Shown: one piece after another, positions 1-13,700 of the stretch
Numbering within the stretch: the stretch's first letter is position 1
Layout: each line of letters starts with the position of its first letter
From: Gordionus sp. m RMFG-2023
Lineage: Eukaryota > Nematomorpha > Gordioida > Chordodea > Parachordodidae
Direction of reading: 5' to 3'
Length of the DNA: 64,000 bases
Assembly: GCF_954871325.1 (NCBI RefSeq)
Contig: NC_088776.1
Location: 49,370,569-49,434,568, forward strand
Notes under the pieces: generated by a model
The model's database searches: none
Told to the model about the DNA's origin: nothing
What the model saw: the letters and a program-made list of their open reading frames with translations, nothing else
Made by a program: the position numbers and the translations under genes

Positions 1-1514
1 AATTATTTTTAGTGTATATTAAGGAGACGGTATGATATAATCAAAAAAATTTATTTAAAACCATTTAGAATTAATATACATTAAACGCGCCAATATATTT
101 GTACTTTCAATCTAAAAAAGGCAAAAGATGCCAAAAGTAATATATAAAAATACACGAACAAATATACAATTGGATTAGATCGGAATCGTTACTTATAATA
201 AATTATATATGATTCTGCCTAATAGCTCACTCTTACAATAAGCATTTAAATTAAAATGCAGAAAATATTAACTTATTATTTTTGTTTTTAAAAAAAGGCA
301 ACTTCAATAGGTGAATCTTTGAAATACTCTTCAAAAAAGTAAAAACAAATTTTTTTTTAAATACAACACTCAATTTAATTGAGCTGTATAAAAAAAATTG
401 TGATAGATAAATATCTGATGCGCAATTATATTTTTTAAGAAATGATATAAAATTAGCTTTGAGTCATTGTGACTCAAAGCAATAATACGTTATTTAAACA
501 TATGAGAGGAAAGTTTAAGATGGTAAAACAAAATTATGCTAAGAATAATTATATAAATTCTTTAAATGTCTGTAAAATATTTAATGATAAAAGCTCTATA
601 TCTTTCATTTATATGATACAATATTGTTTTATAAAATAATTTATAAAAAAATGTTCTTTATACAAGAATTTGACAAGTTCGACATCATATAAATAATATA
701 TTTATAAAGTTGTAAGAGTATGTGTTAATATGTACAATAATATTATATCGGCGTTTTATATTTAGCGTTGTGGTTTTTACAATTTTTTGAGTAATGTATA
801 ATTATTTTTGTTCCATCATCGATAAACAATAAATAACGAAAGAGTCAACATCTTCGCTTTGACAATTGGCTTCCAGATTGATTCCCTTAAATAAATAAAA
901 TAATATAAATCTTTAAAAGATAAGTTTTGATATAAGTGGAGAATGGGTATTTGGGTGGGGCAAATAGCAATTCCGGACAAACATGGATTACTGTCATTAT
1001 TATATATATATATTTTTTTTAAGTATTACCGGACTAGTAAGCCGTAGTAATGTAGAAACATTCCTTCTCAATTGAATAAGGGTTGCTTTGGTATGCTCCA
1101 ATTCCTTATTATCGTTTTCTAAGGGGTTAAAATTATCGGAGACCTTTTTGGATTCTTTTGATATTAACTAAAAAGATTAATAGAAAAATACATATAATCC
1201 CTATAAAATATGACATCAAAAAAAAATTATTGGTTCACATTGGTAATTTTTGACAATTTTTAAAATCAAAGTATATCATCCTTAATAATTTAGAGTAACT
1301 AGTTAGATTTTTTTGAATGTAAATATAAAAGTATTTAGTTACTTTTAAAATATGTTCAATAACCATAAATGAACAATTCGCAAATTTAAAATATACCAAG
1401 CGCTCGGTAGAAACTTTGTTTAGTCTAAAGAAACTAATTTATGGAGAGAAAAACTAGCAAAACTTTTAGACATCAACCTTGAAATAGTTTATTGTTAATA
1501 CAATCATATAAAAA
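1..1514. other. Intergenic A+T-rich stretch
   Basis: No ORF with coding character on either strand and no recognisable transposon domain. There is a short TA microsatellite near 1000-1010. This is the 3' flank of the MORC2 gene. Confidence 0.5.
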
Positions 1515-1520
1515 TTTATT
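1515..1520 (-). terminator. Probable MORC2 poly(A) signal
   Basis: AATAAA on the minus strand about 105 nt beyond the stop codon. It is the first canonical hexamer after the stop. In such A+T-rich DNA chance occurrence is common. Confidence 0.4.
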
Positions 1521-1623
1521 AAGCCCCGGTTTTTACACTTAGTTATATTAATAAGCTACAATCTCATATACATAAAAAAAGAAATTACAACAGATCCATA
1601 AATTTTATGTCGTGTAATATTAT

Positions 1624-1768
1624 TTATAAATTAACTTTTTTTAATTCGTCCTCGTAATGAGCTTTTAATTTGGGTATATCGAGCGATAGCAGTTTATCAC
1701 AGTCGAATTGGGCCACATCTTGGGCATTGAATGTGTAGTTCGGCGGAACAAAAAACTTTAAAACTGTC
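1624..1768 (-). CDS. MORC2: MORC2 exon 17 (C-terminus and stop)
   Basis: Continues LAEQLR with [13 protein letters not shown] and [20 protein letters not shown]. This aligns with human LRNCLRYFLPPSFPI and [20 protein letters not shown], the C-terminal coiled-coil block. TAA at 1624-1626 ends the frame. The acceptor TATAG is just upstream of 1768, after a 3.4-kb intron. Confidence 0.93.
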
Positions 1769-4700
1769 CTATATTTTACATAAAAAATTTTGTAATCGAG
1801 GTTATTGCCTTAATTTATGGGAGTTTGAGCGACTTTAAATCATTGGAAATAGTGTGCAATGGATGGGTAGTCAACCTGCCCCCTAGTTGTCTTAAATTTT
1901 CAATTCGCCCGCCTGCCCACCCATGATCTATTAGAAATTCCCTCTCCCACCCATTTACCTAAAAAAAATTTGTGTGCTATTCCGCCTGGTGTTTAAAAAT
2001 TGTTTTAATGGTTGGTTTAACTTTATTTATTTTAATTAAACTTATAAAATATGCAATATTATGAAATAAAAATGATTTTTTATAATAGTCTTGTTCTGGT
2101 CATTTCACCTAACAAAATATTTCAAATTACCCCGCCCATGTTTTAAAAATATTTTTTAACCCACCCAACACCCGCACAATGTTCAAAATATTTTACGAAA
2201 ACCCACCCAGGCCTGCCCAGACCTCTAATGGGAAATGTGTGAATAAGGAAAAACACGAATTCGAATTTTGTTAGAAGTCATTTATGATGATTAAATTTAT
2301 AATAAATATATTTGTAAATTAACCATTTTCTGGAGCACAAAAAATATTTCCACTTAATTAATTTGCAAAATGAGTGAATTATACATATATATTTTTTTAT
2401 AAATTACATAATTTTGGGTTTTTACATTTAAAACTCAGTGTCTAATAAAGCATTGATATAGCATAATATTTAAAAAAAAATTTTAATTTAATTCTAAGAT
2501 CTTTCATCACTAAACTTTTTTTATAGATTCATATAAAAAAGTATTACTAACCAGTCTTGAAATATCTCATGTTAGGTGGAAATTTTTTATATTACGATTA
2601 TACCTTTAAGTAATAAAGTGGGAAAAAAATAACGCGAATTATTGAGTGAGGTATAGCTCACCCCCATTAAAACGGTTACATCTCACTCAAATTTCTAAGC
2701 GTTGATATTTTTAGATATTAGTTAACCTTAAATAAATTAAAATATAAAAATTTTGAAGATTTAATAATAAATAAAAATATCAGGAGAATTTTGTAAAGCA
2801 TCGAAAAATATAGCAAAATTGCCTTAAATATTATATTTCATATTTACACTACAAAAATCTATTTATAAAATGCAATCATTAAATTTTTAGCGGATTTTTA
2901 AGCTCGGTCCGTAATTGTTTTACCAGACACCAGCGGATTGGACTGCGCCAACTTCTAATTAAAATATTAGTATAAACTTGTTTTCAAATTGCAATATATT
3001 TTTGCTTAAAAAGTTAATATGCACGTATTTTCCTCAAAAAATATTTATATCTTAAAATTTTTAAATAAAAATGCATAATACTTTGCAGAAATATAGTAAC
3101 ATAGTACGATAACTTAAAATCAGTTTGTGTGTAACGTTGAAAGATTACTGGGGGCGCAGCTTTGCTCTAGTATACCATTCAGGAGTTAAAGGCCATTGAA
3201 AATCATAATTAAATATTTCAAATTAAACCATATTAAATTTTTATATTCATTCCTTTAAAATGCTGTTAGGAGTTTGAACAAAATAATTAAAATTTTTTCC
3301 TCTAAATCTATTGTAAGCTTACCTAAAAAAGGTAAAGATCTTCACAGTGTTTGTGTTGGTTTTGGAAAAGGGGGCATTATGACATATTAAAATGATAGTT
3401 ATTATTCAAGAGATATCATCTCCCCTTGGTGGGGTTCGCTAAATCTTTTGAGGATTGTTCTTTTTAGGTTCTCTTCCCGCATCCAGGCATTAGGTAATGG
3501 AAACATATTATCACATAATGCCCTCCTTTACAAAACCAATAAAAAAAGATGTGGAGATGAGCATGGCTATATAATGGCTTTGAGGGAGATGAGCTTTATA
3601 AGTTCTATAGTTGTGCTGTGCCTTAATTTTTAAAATATTTACAATATATTAAAAATATGCCAGGGTACCTTGATATAAGTATAACTGATATATACATAAA
3701 AGTAAGTTTCTGGACCCGACAAAATATTTGCTAGATAATATTGAAAGAGTCCCGAATAAAATAAATCGGTACAATTAATTGTGACATAAAAGAATTTTTG
3801 TAATGGCTATTTTTCCCAGTAGGATGCAGAACTTCGCCCAGAATTTAGATGTTTACAGCACTAATTAACATTTTGGAGTATTTGACTAGTCAAAAAATAT
3901 TCTTTCAGTCAATTGCCTTATTTTACCAGCTTGTCAACCCTGATATTATATATTTGCTTATGTCCTTTAGCTAATCGCTGGGTTGATAAATATTTAATTT
4001 TATTATTATTAAATTAATATCAATCGTTCGGTCAACTTCACTAGGAGTTTATCGTAAAATCATTATTAACAAAATAAATTATATCTTAAAAAAATAAAAA
4101 TCTAACTAATTATTTTCAGAAAATATGACTATAAAATATAGCAAAAAAGTGATTAATAAAATGATTTATTGTCAAATTGTGCATAGGGATTAGAAGTCTG
4201 CACCGGGTTGCTTTGGCCCGTTAAGAATTATGAAAATTCAAGCCTGGCTGGTTAAAGTTCTATGAAAGGTCCACTCCAATCCATTAGATTTTTTGTACGA
4301 ATTTTACCGCCATCGCATTTTTATTATCTATATCTAATTTTTCCCAATGTTAATTTAGGCTTTTATATATTTCCTCTATAGCTGTCTATTTCTACATCAA
4401 CCGATTTATAACTCAATCAATCGTGTTTGTATCTCTATTTTACGCCATATCGTAAATTTGTTTAATTTTGTAGATTTACTATATTATTTATAGAGAGCTC
4501 TTATAAAATAAATAAGCAAATTTGTTATAATTTTTATATACCAAAATATTAGCTTGAAATTTAAAAAATATATTACAATTTTAATGCCGGGCTGACCTAT
4601 TAAAATTTTAAGAAAAATCAGATTGGCGAGACCCTGCCTAATGTTTTATGTTTAAATGCCCAGCTCAGGCCGGAAACTTTTGTGCATGAACGGGTCGGGC

Positions 4701-7700
4701 TTTGTAGATTTCTAAGATATAAGACCAGTAAAAAAATAATAAAGTTCCTGACTTCTCTTGGGGCAAACATCTTCTGCACCCTTTAATTTTGTTAATTAAA
4801 AGATAATTAATAAGGATGTTAAATCAATTTTATAATATAAACAATATGAATATAACATGATAAAATTTCAGAGAATCTGAGATTTATATTGTCATCAAAT
4901 TATATAGCTACCTTCTGCTTGATTAAAAAAAACACAAGCCATGTATTTATTGATAATGACATTTAAAAAGAATTATGATCTTAAAAACCTTTCAATTGAA
5001 AAAGAAACCCCAGAGATTAGATATCAGCGAAACCCTGCTCAATGGCAAAAAGATTTTCAAGCTTGCTGGACAACTTGAGCAAAATATTTTTATGGACATT
5101 TAGTAAATTTTTTTCAAGTTAAACAAGGCTAAACCAGATGTGTATATATAAAACATAGATTACAAACCTAAGCTGTTCAGCTAATTTGTCAACTTTGTCT
5201 TCCATTCGTTTGGTCGAGGGTGCAGATATGACCGATTTGGAAGCCGTAAAGGCTGGGTCATCATCGCGTTTGCGTTTTGGTTTCGATGACTTCAATTTTA
5301 ATATGCATATAAAAATTCGTTATATTTGATAACGTATTTATAAGAAATATTTGGTTATTTTCTTATAAAGTTTGTTTAATTTGATATGTTGTGGCTCTTC
5401 AAAAAACCTTTACTCTGTTATATTTATTATAACGTTATAAAAAATACCTACCGCTACACAATTCATTGATTTAATTAGCATGTATATATATAAAAGTAAA
5501 TGTATTTGTGTTTTACATTATATGAGGGTGGTTTAGAAGATTTTTTGAGATTATTATTCTGACTTTGAATGCCAACATCGCCATTATTTAAGATGGAAGA
5601 TGGTGAGTGGTGGCTAGCGTTATTGTTAATGACTTGGGGACCATATTCGACCTGCGATATATAATATATTTTAATCGCGTGTCGTTGTGACTTTGAAAAG
5701 TAATAAAATAGTAAAAACTTTGACGGAATGAACGCTGGGTGATAAATCGGGAGGCCTCCTGAGTGAGGCTATAGATTGATTTAACGCGTGAGCCAGGGTC
5801 GAGTTGGAGTCATTGAATCCCGATTCTAAGGGAGTTTTAGTGCTCGATTCGAAACCAGTTTTAGTGCTACTATTCTGATGAGATCTTGTGCTGATGGTTT
5901 GGGAAGTAGATGTGGAGTAGGAGTTGGAAATCTTGGTGATATTTTGTTTTAAGAGATAAAGAAAATATATATTTATCTATATAAATCATTAATATGCTTA
6001 ATGAATATATATTTCTTAAGTAGACTTTGATATCCACTTTGTAGGGATTACGGATCAGAATTCGATTATATCATAAGAAATTTATTTGGCTAAACGATAA
6101 ATAGGTTGAAAGAAAATAAATGTCTTTATAATAATTTACTATTTTTTATATAACAAGAAAATATTATCTATATGTATATAAAACCGCAAGCCATCATTAA
6201 ATCATCATATTATATAAAATAATATAATAAAACACATATTAACAAATTAAAGATAATATACTATAATAAATAAAAGTAATCTAAATATAAACACGTAGAT
6301 GATAAATAATTTTATTTTATTCCAAATAATGAATCAACATTGATAATTACAATTATGAATCTCGAAATCACTTCAATTTCCCCCATGTAACATACATTTT
6401 TTTGCGTTTTTTATATATTTTAAACGATGCATGTAGCATAGTTGTTTTCTAAAATTTTTTATTTAAATTACTTTTATTTATAATAGTATATTAAGTTTAA
6501 ATGTTTAAATTGTTAATATGAGTTTTTATATATTATTTAAAATGGTTTACAGCTTTTTATATATAGATAATTGATTTTCTTGTTATATAAAACAAACAAT
6601 AAATTATTATATGAAATATATTATTTTCATTCCATTTATCGAATACCCAAATAAAAATCGTGGTCTAATCGAATTCTGATCTTAAATCCCTTCATGGTAG
6701 AGGAAAGGAGCACCAGTTTAGTGCAAGCTGGTGTGAAAGGAGCCTGCCCTGCATATTCCTGCATTTGCATAGTGTGCTACTAAAAACGATGATCTATTGA
6801 TTGTAAACATTTGTATTACACATTATTTTACATTCAAAAATTCGTGCTTTGTTTTTTTGTCAAACAGTAAAATTAATAAAATACAGTGATGACCAGATTT
6901 GATGGAAAGTATTTCTATATTTGTTAATTTATCTGAAAATATAATTATTTGACTTGTAAAAAATTGTTAAAATAACATATTTATATATTCTTATCAATTT
7001 TTACAAATTAAATAATTCTATTTACAAAGGAATTAAAAAATATGAAAATGTTTTAAATAAAATCTGCACAACACTGTATTATAGTTATGATTTATTCAGA
7101 AAAAGATTATCTTTTCTTTTATTAATTCCTACATTAAATATAATAATTTTTAGTATATAATCATATTATGATTTAAAATATATTTATTATTTTTTTTAAA
7201 GAATTATTTGTGTATAATCCATCAAATCAAATATCCCTACCATTTTTACGCCAATAAAGTCAATTTGTAAATTCTCCTCCTTTAGAGGGAGACTCGTCGT
7301 ATCAAAACTTTCATTATCAAATCGAAGAAGCGCTGACCATCATTCGTGCCACTAATAGTGCTAAGATAACCTTAAGATTTCCCTATTTGGCAGCCGTAGA
7401 AAAATTTCAGGAAGTTTGAATTCTTTTTATATCACCACACCCTAAAGATCCCGACGAAATTTTTTTTTTGTTCCCCCTTTTTTTTCTATTATTCTTTTAT
7501 TCGCCAAACCTCCACACGTCTCCACACCCTTATAATTTTCCCGACGAAGTTCAATCCGATTATTAATTAATTTTTCATTTTATTTACCAAACCTCCTCTT
7601 ATCCCTACACCCTAAAAAAAAATTTCCTGGCGAAGTTAAATTATATTGATGTTCTAATGATCCATTTTATTGGCTAAACCTTCTCACTCCACACCCTAAA

Positions 7701-10700
7701 AATTTTCCTGACGAATTTAAATTCTATTTATGATCTAATAATCCATTTGGCTAAACCCTATCACTCCACAACTTAAAAATTTTCCCGACGAATTTAAATT
7801 CTATTTATAATCTAATAATCCATTTTATTGGCTACTCACTCCACACCTAAAAAAAATTAATTTTCCAGACGAAGTTAAATTCTATTGATGATCTAATGAT
7901 CCATTTTATTGACTAAACCTTCTCACTCCACACCCTAAAAATTCTCCCGGCGATGTTAATTCTTCATTACGATTATTCCTTATATTCCAAACTCCCCTCC
8001 TATAACACCACACCCTGAAAATTTTCCCGATGAAAAACTTTTCTACGATCATTTTTGAATGCCTCATTTTATTTGCCAAATCTCCCAACTACATCTTAAT
8101 ATTTCCCGAAGAATTTTTTTTTGTTTAAGTCCATTGATTATTTCTCTTGTCTGCTTGTTCTTAATAATACTCCTTATACTTTATGTATCTAATTTTATTT
8201 TATTGTTTTTTTTAATTTTCCAACCCCTTAAATTTCGATTGTTCTTTTTTTTTCTTTCTTCCCTCATTTCTCTTGTCAATACCCTTTTTTCTTCTTAATA
8301 TAATACTTCTTATCCTTTATGTATCTAATTCTATTTTATTTTTCTTTAAATTTACCAACCCCCCCCCCCCCCCCAATTTCGATTGTTTATAATAATATGT
8401 CTGATAGCTCAAATATATTTCTTCTCTTTTTTTTTTAATTTTGATTTTTTCCCCATTTCCCTTGTTAATATCTTTTGGTTTTTTCTTTCTCCTGTTTAAA
8501 TTTATATCTGTTAATATTTTTTTTTGTGTTCTCCCTTTCAAAGCCATCCCATAATAAACTCTTGTTGCCAAGTATGCTTAAAAATAATTTCGCTGAATTT
8601 AAATGGTGTATTTAGGAAACATGGTTCGCCCGCTTGCCCCAATTCTGGAAAATTCCCCCTCTCCCGCCCAGATCTTTTTATTAGAGCTCCTCACTCGTAT
8701 GACCCCATTCCGGTTTGTTGTTTCTCAAGCTCTGTTGATTTATTTCTTAATTCGCATAAGCCCCCAGTTCTTTCTAGGATCCCCATAGCTGCCCGAGAGT
8801 CGATCTCAAGGTTCCTCACGTCCCTTATAAATAATTTGAATTCAGATTTCTCTTCAATACCCTTATGGTTTGACCTAATCAGTTTTTGTTTTCGAGTCCT
8901 AGTTAAACCCAAAAATAAAATAAATAACTTATCTGTCTCAATTAAGGAAAAGGTGTCCAATTTTGGTAGTACTTTTATTGATGAATTTATCCCATCTAAC
9001 TCTTTAAATCCTAACTCTTTCCGCTGTAAATTGATATCTGAAAAATTAGATCTTGGAGATATAAACGGAGCTGCCCGATATTGACTTCTGATGATACGAT
9101 TTCTCCTATCAACGTTACTATCTTTCAACAACTTTTCGAGAAACATCCATTGGCCACCCCTTTTAACATTCACCCGCATGCCTCTTACCCTATTCACTTA
9201 AGTGCTTGAAGTCCTTCAAAAAGGGACGACAGGTGGGTTGGACGGTTTCAGACCCGGTTTTTTTGTTGATTTAATTCAGTGCCCTGATAATGGTTTTATT
9301 GACCCTTTGCTGAAATCATTAACTGAACTTTGCAAAAATATCCTCTTATGCTAAGTTCCTCTTTGTATTCGTCCTATCCTTTTTGGCGCACGTTTCTTTA
9401 ACCAAGCCGGATGGTGGCATTAGACCTATAGCAATAGGGTCATTTTTTCGTCGATTAGTCGCCAAGGCTATTGTAAATAGGATCCGGCCTAAGGCAAGTT
9501 CCCTCCTATTTCCCTCACAGTTAGGATTTGGAGTGAGGGATGGGTGTGAAGTGGCCTCACATGTTGCACGTATTTTTAGGCGGATCAGGTTTTCTGCAAG
9601 CTAGACTTCAGAAATGCCTTCAATAGCATCCATAGGAGAGCGTTCTTACCCTCATTTCTTCATCATTTCCTAAAATACTAGAATTTCCTTAATTCCTGTT
9701 ATGGATTCCCTTCATTACTCAAATTCGGGGAATTTGCCATATCCTCTGAAGAGGGGATTCAGCGAGGTGATCCACTAGGTCCTTTGCTCTTTACCATAGA
9801 AATTCAGGATGTGATTAAAAATTTAAAGTCTGATTTCAAATTAGATCTAAATTTATGGTATCTCGACGATGGCTCTTTTGGCGGCTCTTTATCTAATGTT
9901 TTGTCGGCCATAGAGTACGTTGTGATGGAAGCTTCCAAGATTGGTCTTTCCCTAAATAGAAAGAAGTGCGAAATATCCGCCCTTAACAACAAGGATTTCA
10001 TCCCTCCCCCAGATTTTATAATTGTTCCACACGAGGAACATTGTCTTTTAGGTTCCCCTATAGACTTTTCAACTTCTTTTTGTTAAAATTTTTTTGACGA
10101 TTTGATTCAGTCCCTCTTCAATTCACTCAAGAATCTTCCTCAACTTCCCAAGCATCAGTTCTTTTTCCTCACTAAAAAATGTCTTTTCCTACCTAAATTC
10201 TTACACATTTTTAAATCTTCCCCGGTTTTCCAGTATAACACCTTCCTTAAGGCCTTCGAATTAAAATTTATACATTTTATCGAATCCCTTTTAGTCTTGA
10301 ATTTTTCTGATTTTAATTGGTCTTTCGCCTCTATGCCCACTTACCGGGATGGTCTTGGATTTTCACCCCCCCCTTCCTAATGGCAATTGCGTGCTTTCTT
10401 TCATCTCGAATATCCTTTAACGATTCTATTTCCTCGTTTACCGAGTTAGACGATCCTCTCTTATCTTCAGCTAAACAAGAGTGGCTTACCCTAGCTATCC
10501 AATGATCCAAGCAGCCAGTTTCCGCGATTAGAAAAAGTTACTCACAGACGATGAGTTTCAAACTGCCATTGGTCATGGGCTTGGTTGCCTTATCCCTTCT
10601 GTGGACACCTGTGCTGCCTGTCGCAAACAGGTTGATTTTTTCTCGAGACATTGTTTTTTTTGTCTCAAAGTCAGTGGCCGTTTTCTGAGGCACGACAACC

Positions 10701-13700
10701 TAAATAGGTTAATCGGCTTTGATTTCGGCCGGATTCCCCAATAGTTTGGAGCCATTAGGTCTCCTAAATGCGGATGGTAAGTGTCCCGACGGCATGTCTT
10801 TGACGTCTTGGCACGGCGGCAAAAGACTTGTCTGGAATGTCTCGTGTGTTACCTCCTTTCCGGCTAACGGAAATACCGACCCCTTGGAACTTCAAGAAGT
10901 CAATAAGCTTAATAAATATAGATTCCTCCCTAATTCTTTTATATATATTCCCCTAATTTTTAGCGTTCTGGGAAACCCTGGTCCCCAATCCCTAAAGTTT
11001 TTAAATCAATTGGGTAGAAGAATTGCATTAAGGACAGGGGTCAAAAACGAGTCCCTATCTCTTAAACAAAAAATCCAATTCGAAATCCTAAAGGGGAACT
11101 ACAAATGTTTCTTCGAAACACTCCCTTTTCCCTCCTAGTTCAGCACCACTAATTTGCAAAATATTTTTTTTAGCTGTTTAAATATTGATATTATTTTGTA
11201 AATCACATATATTTACTTTAAAAAAAAAGAAGTTTTTCATTCGTATATACCATAATATTTATTAATCTATATTGTATATTTTTAAAAAAAAATCTTAAGG
11301 TTACATAATTTAACAATGGAGAGCTATATTTACCCCGCCCCTTTTTTATGAATTGTTAGTATATAAATTATTGTTATAACATAATGTCATCTTTATATCT
11401 TAATATTTCACCCCTGTTTTCTCACCATCAAATTTTCCCCATGTAGCATACATACATTTTTTAAAATTTTTTAACCGATGCATGCAGCATATTATTCCTT
11501 TTATTTATAGTTAATATGAGTTTTATATATAATTTTATATTAATATGATCTATTTATTTAATAATGGTTTAAAACTTTATATACATATAGATAATTGATT
11601 TTCTTGTTATATAAAAACAAAAGGTAAATTATTATATAGACATATTATTTTTCATTCTATTTACTTATCATTTAACCAAATAAAATTCTTGTAATATAAT
11701 CGAATTCTGATCTTAATTTCCCTCACCTTTTTATTCACATTATGCTTATTATCTTTAGCTCTTTTATACTTACTCGTTTCTGGATAAGAGATTTAAATAG
11801 TCCAGTGGTCCTAACAGAGTCAGTAATCAAAAAATACTATTTTTATAAAAAATGAATATAAAATCTATTATTGTATAACATTCAAAAAAGGAAGATTCCT
11901 ATAATAGTTTTTCCTATCAGAAACAAGTTCAGTTTTCATGACAAATAAGATTTGCTCCCAAAAGGTGGTTTTAATAATTTAAAAATGATCAAAGTATTAG
12001 AAGTGTTTAATTTCAATCTTTTAAAAACTTTTAGCATTATGAAATTTACTATTTTATCGGACTTTAGGAACAGGAAGTTGTGCCTGAATTTACAAATTAG
12101 GGGGTTAAAAAAGAGAAGATGATGTCCCATATTTTTTTGTTAAAAGAGAAACCATATACTGACATTAATGATCATGTAATTATATAGGCAAATGCTCACT
12201 TTATCCGTAATACGATTTCTCGACTCCCTAACGTACTCTTGTTCATCTTCGCTATCCTCCCTATCCGACACAATGAAAGTGTCCACGCGAGAGTTATTCA
12301 TATGGGAGCTGTGATTTTGTTTGGGAAGCACCTTTCGCAAACGTGCAAGAGGTATATCTAACTTGAGTTCTGGTGCATCACACCTTGCAATAAAGTTAAA
12401 TGTAAGGAAGAAATTTGAATGAAATTTCATAATTATAAAACATAAAAATAAACAAATTGTTATAGGGGGAATATGGAGTCTATTTATTTTTTGAGCTCCA
12501 TGAATAAATTTAATGAATTTATTCAAAATAGGTAGGAAATATTTGATAACATTCTTTAAATTGTATTTTACTAAAATCAATTTTTAAAACTAATTTAATT
12601 ATGATGTGAACATGAACAGGTATTGTGAGTAGCACGCTAAAAAATATTGTTGTGCCGTTATTAAAATGACCAGTTTATAAATGTGCATATCTTAGAATTG
12701 GTATTAAATTGGCAGCTAATTTATTATGCATAAACATCTTGGAATATAGGTATAACATTAAAACATTTTATAAGGAGGCGATTTAATTGTCCAATTAAGT
12801 ATTCTGGATTGGATTGACAAAAATTTGTTAAAACCGATCCACAATATAAGCTCATTTTTGTCGATGCTGATTTTTCCTTGTTTGATAAATTATTATAAAG
12901 TTTTAACACTCCAAGATGTTAGGCATTAAAAATTCTTGTGGAAATTCAGAGATATGCACATTTATATGTAACCATATAATTTTAATATTGGCATAGCCCT
13001 ACTAAATATTAGTCACTAGTCCTTGTATTACACTTAGTGTTGTTAATTGATTGGTTACGTAAAACCCAGACCCGGGGGTTCATATGAATAATGTTATTCC
13101 AAATAAATAATATTTACCAAAAATATATAAAAAGCAAAATGCAATGGCATTTTCTGAGATTAGATAGTAAAGCCCTGCAGGCAACTCAGCTTAGGGTTAA
13201 AAAATTTTTTTAATCGGGACCACCTAGGGCTTAGAAATACCAAAAAATAGGATTAAAATAAGTTATTATGTTGGTTAGCCGAAGCTTTCCAGCTATACCA
13301 TCCTAGTTCAGAATTAGATACGAACTTTCTGGCCGGATTTGTTTAATCATCGCTATTTTTTAACGTATTTTTTTTTCTAATTTTAGAAATGTATTTTAGA
13401 CGATAACAAGCCAGAGTGATACTTTCAGCTAAAACACTTGGTTTAGCTGATTTTTTAGCAGGCTAAAAATATATTTAGTTTGAAGTAGTTTAAAAATTAA
13501 AAAATTTTTTTTAAAAAATATTATTTTTCTTAACATTTTCTTTAAGTTTTTTTTAAAGTAAAGTAAGTGTTATTTGAATTATTCTTGTAAACAGAATATT
13601 TTTATCTGAGGGGGTTTTATTTTTAATTTAATCGTCATTATGATTTAAATCATCACAGAAAAATATAATTAATAAACTTAACTTCAAAAATATAAAAAAA

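Noticed and set aside
1624-1768. Resemblance of the C-terminal exon to the AF9/ENL ANC1-homology domain
   Set aside because: The similarity was superficial. Once upstream exons were read, the segment aligned better and in full with the C-terminus of MORC2.
8317-9197. Minus-strand open frames over the LINE leader
   Set aside because: They mirror the C-rich plus-strand leader and coding region. The RT motifs read only on the plus strand.
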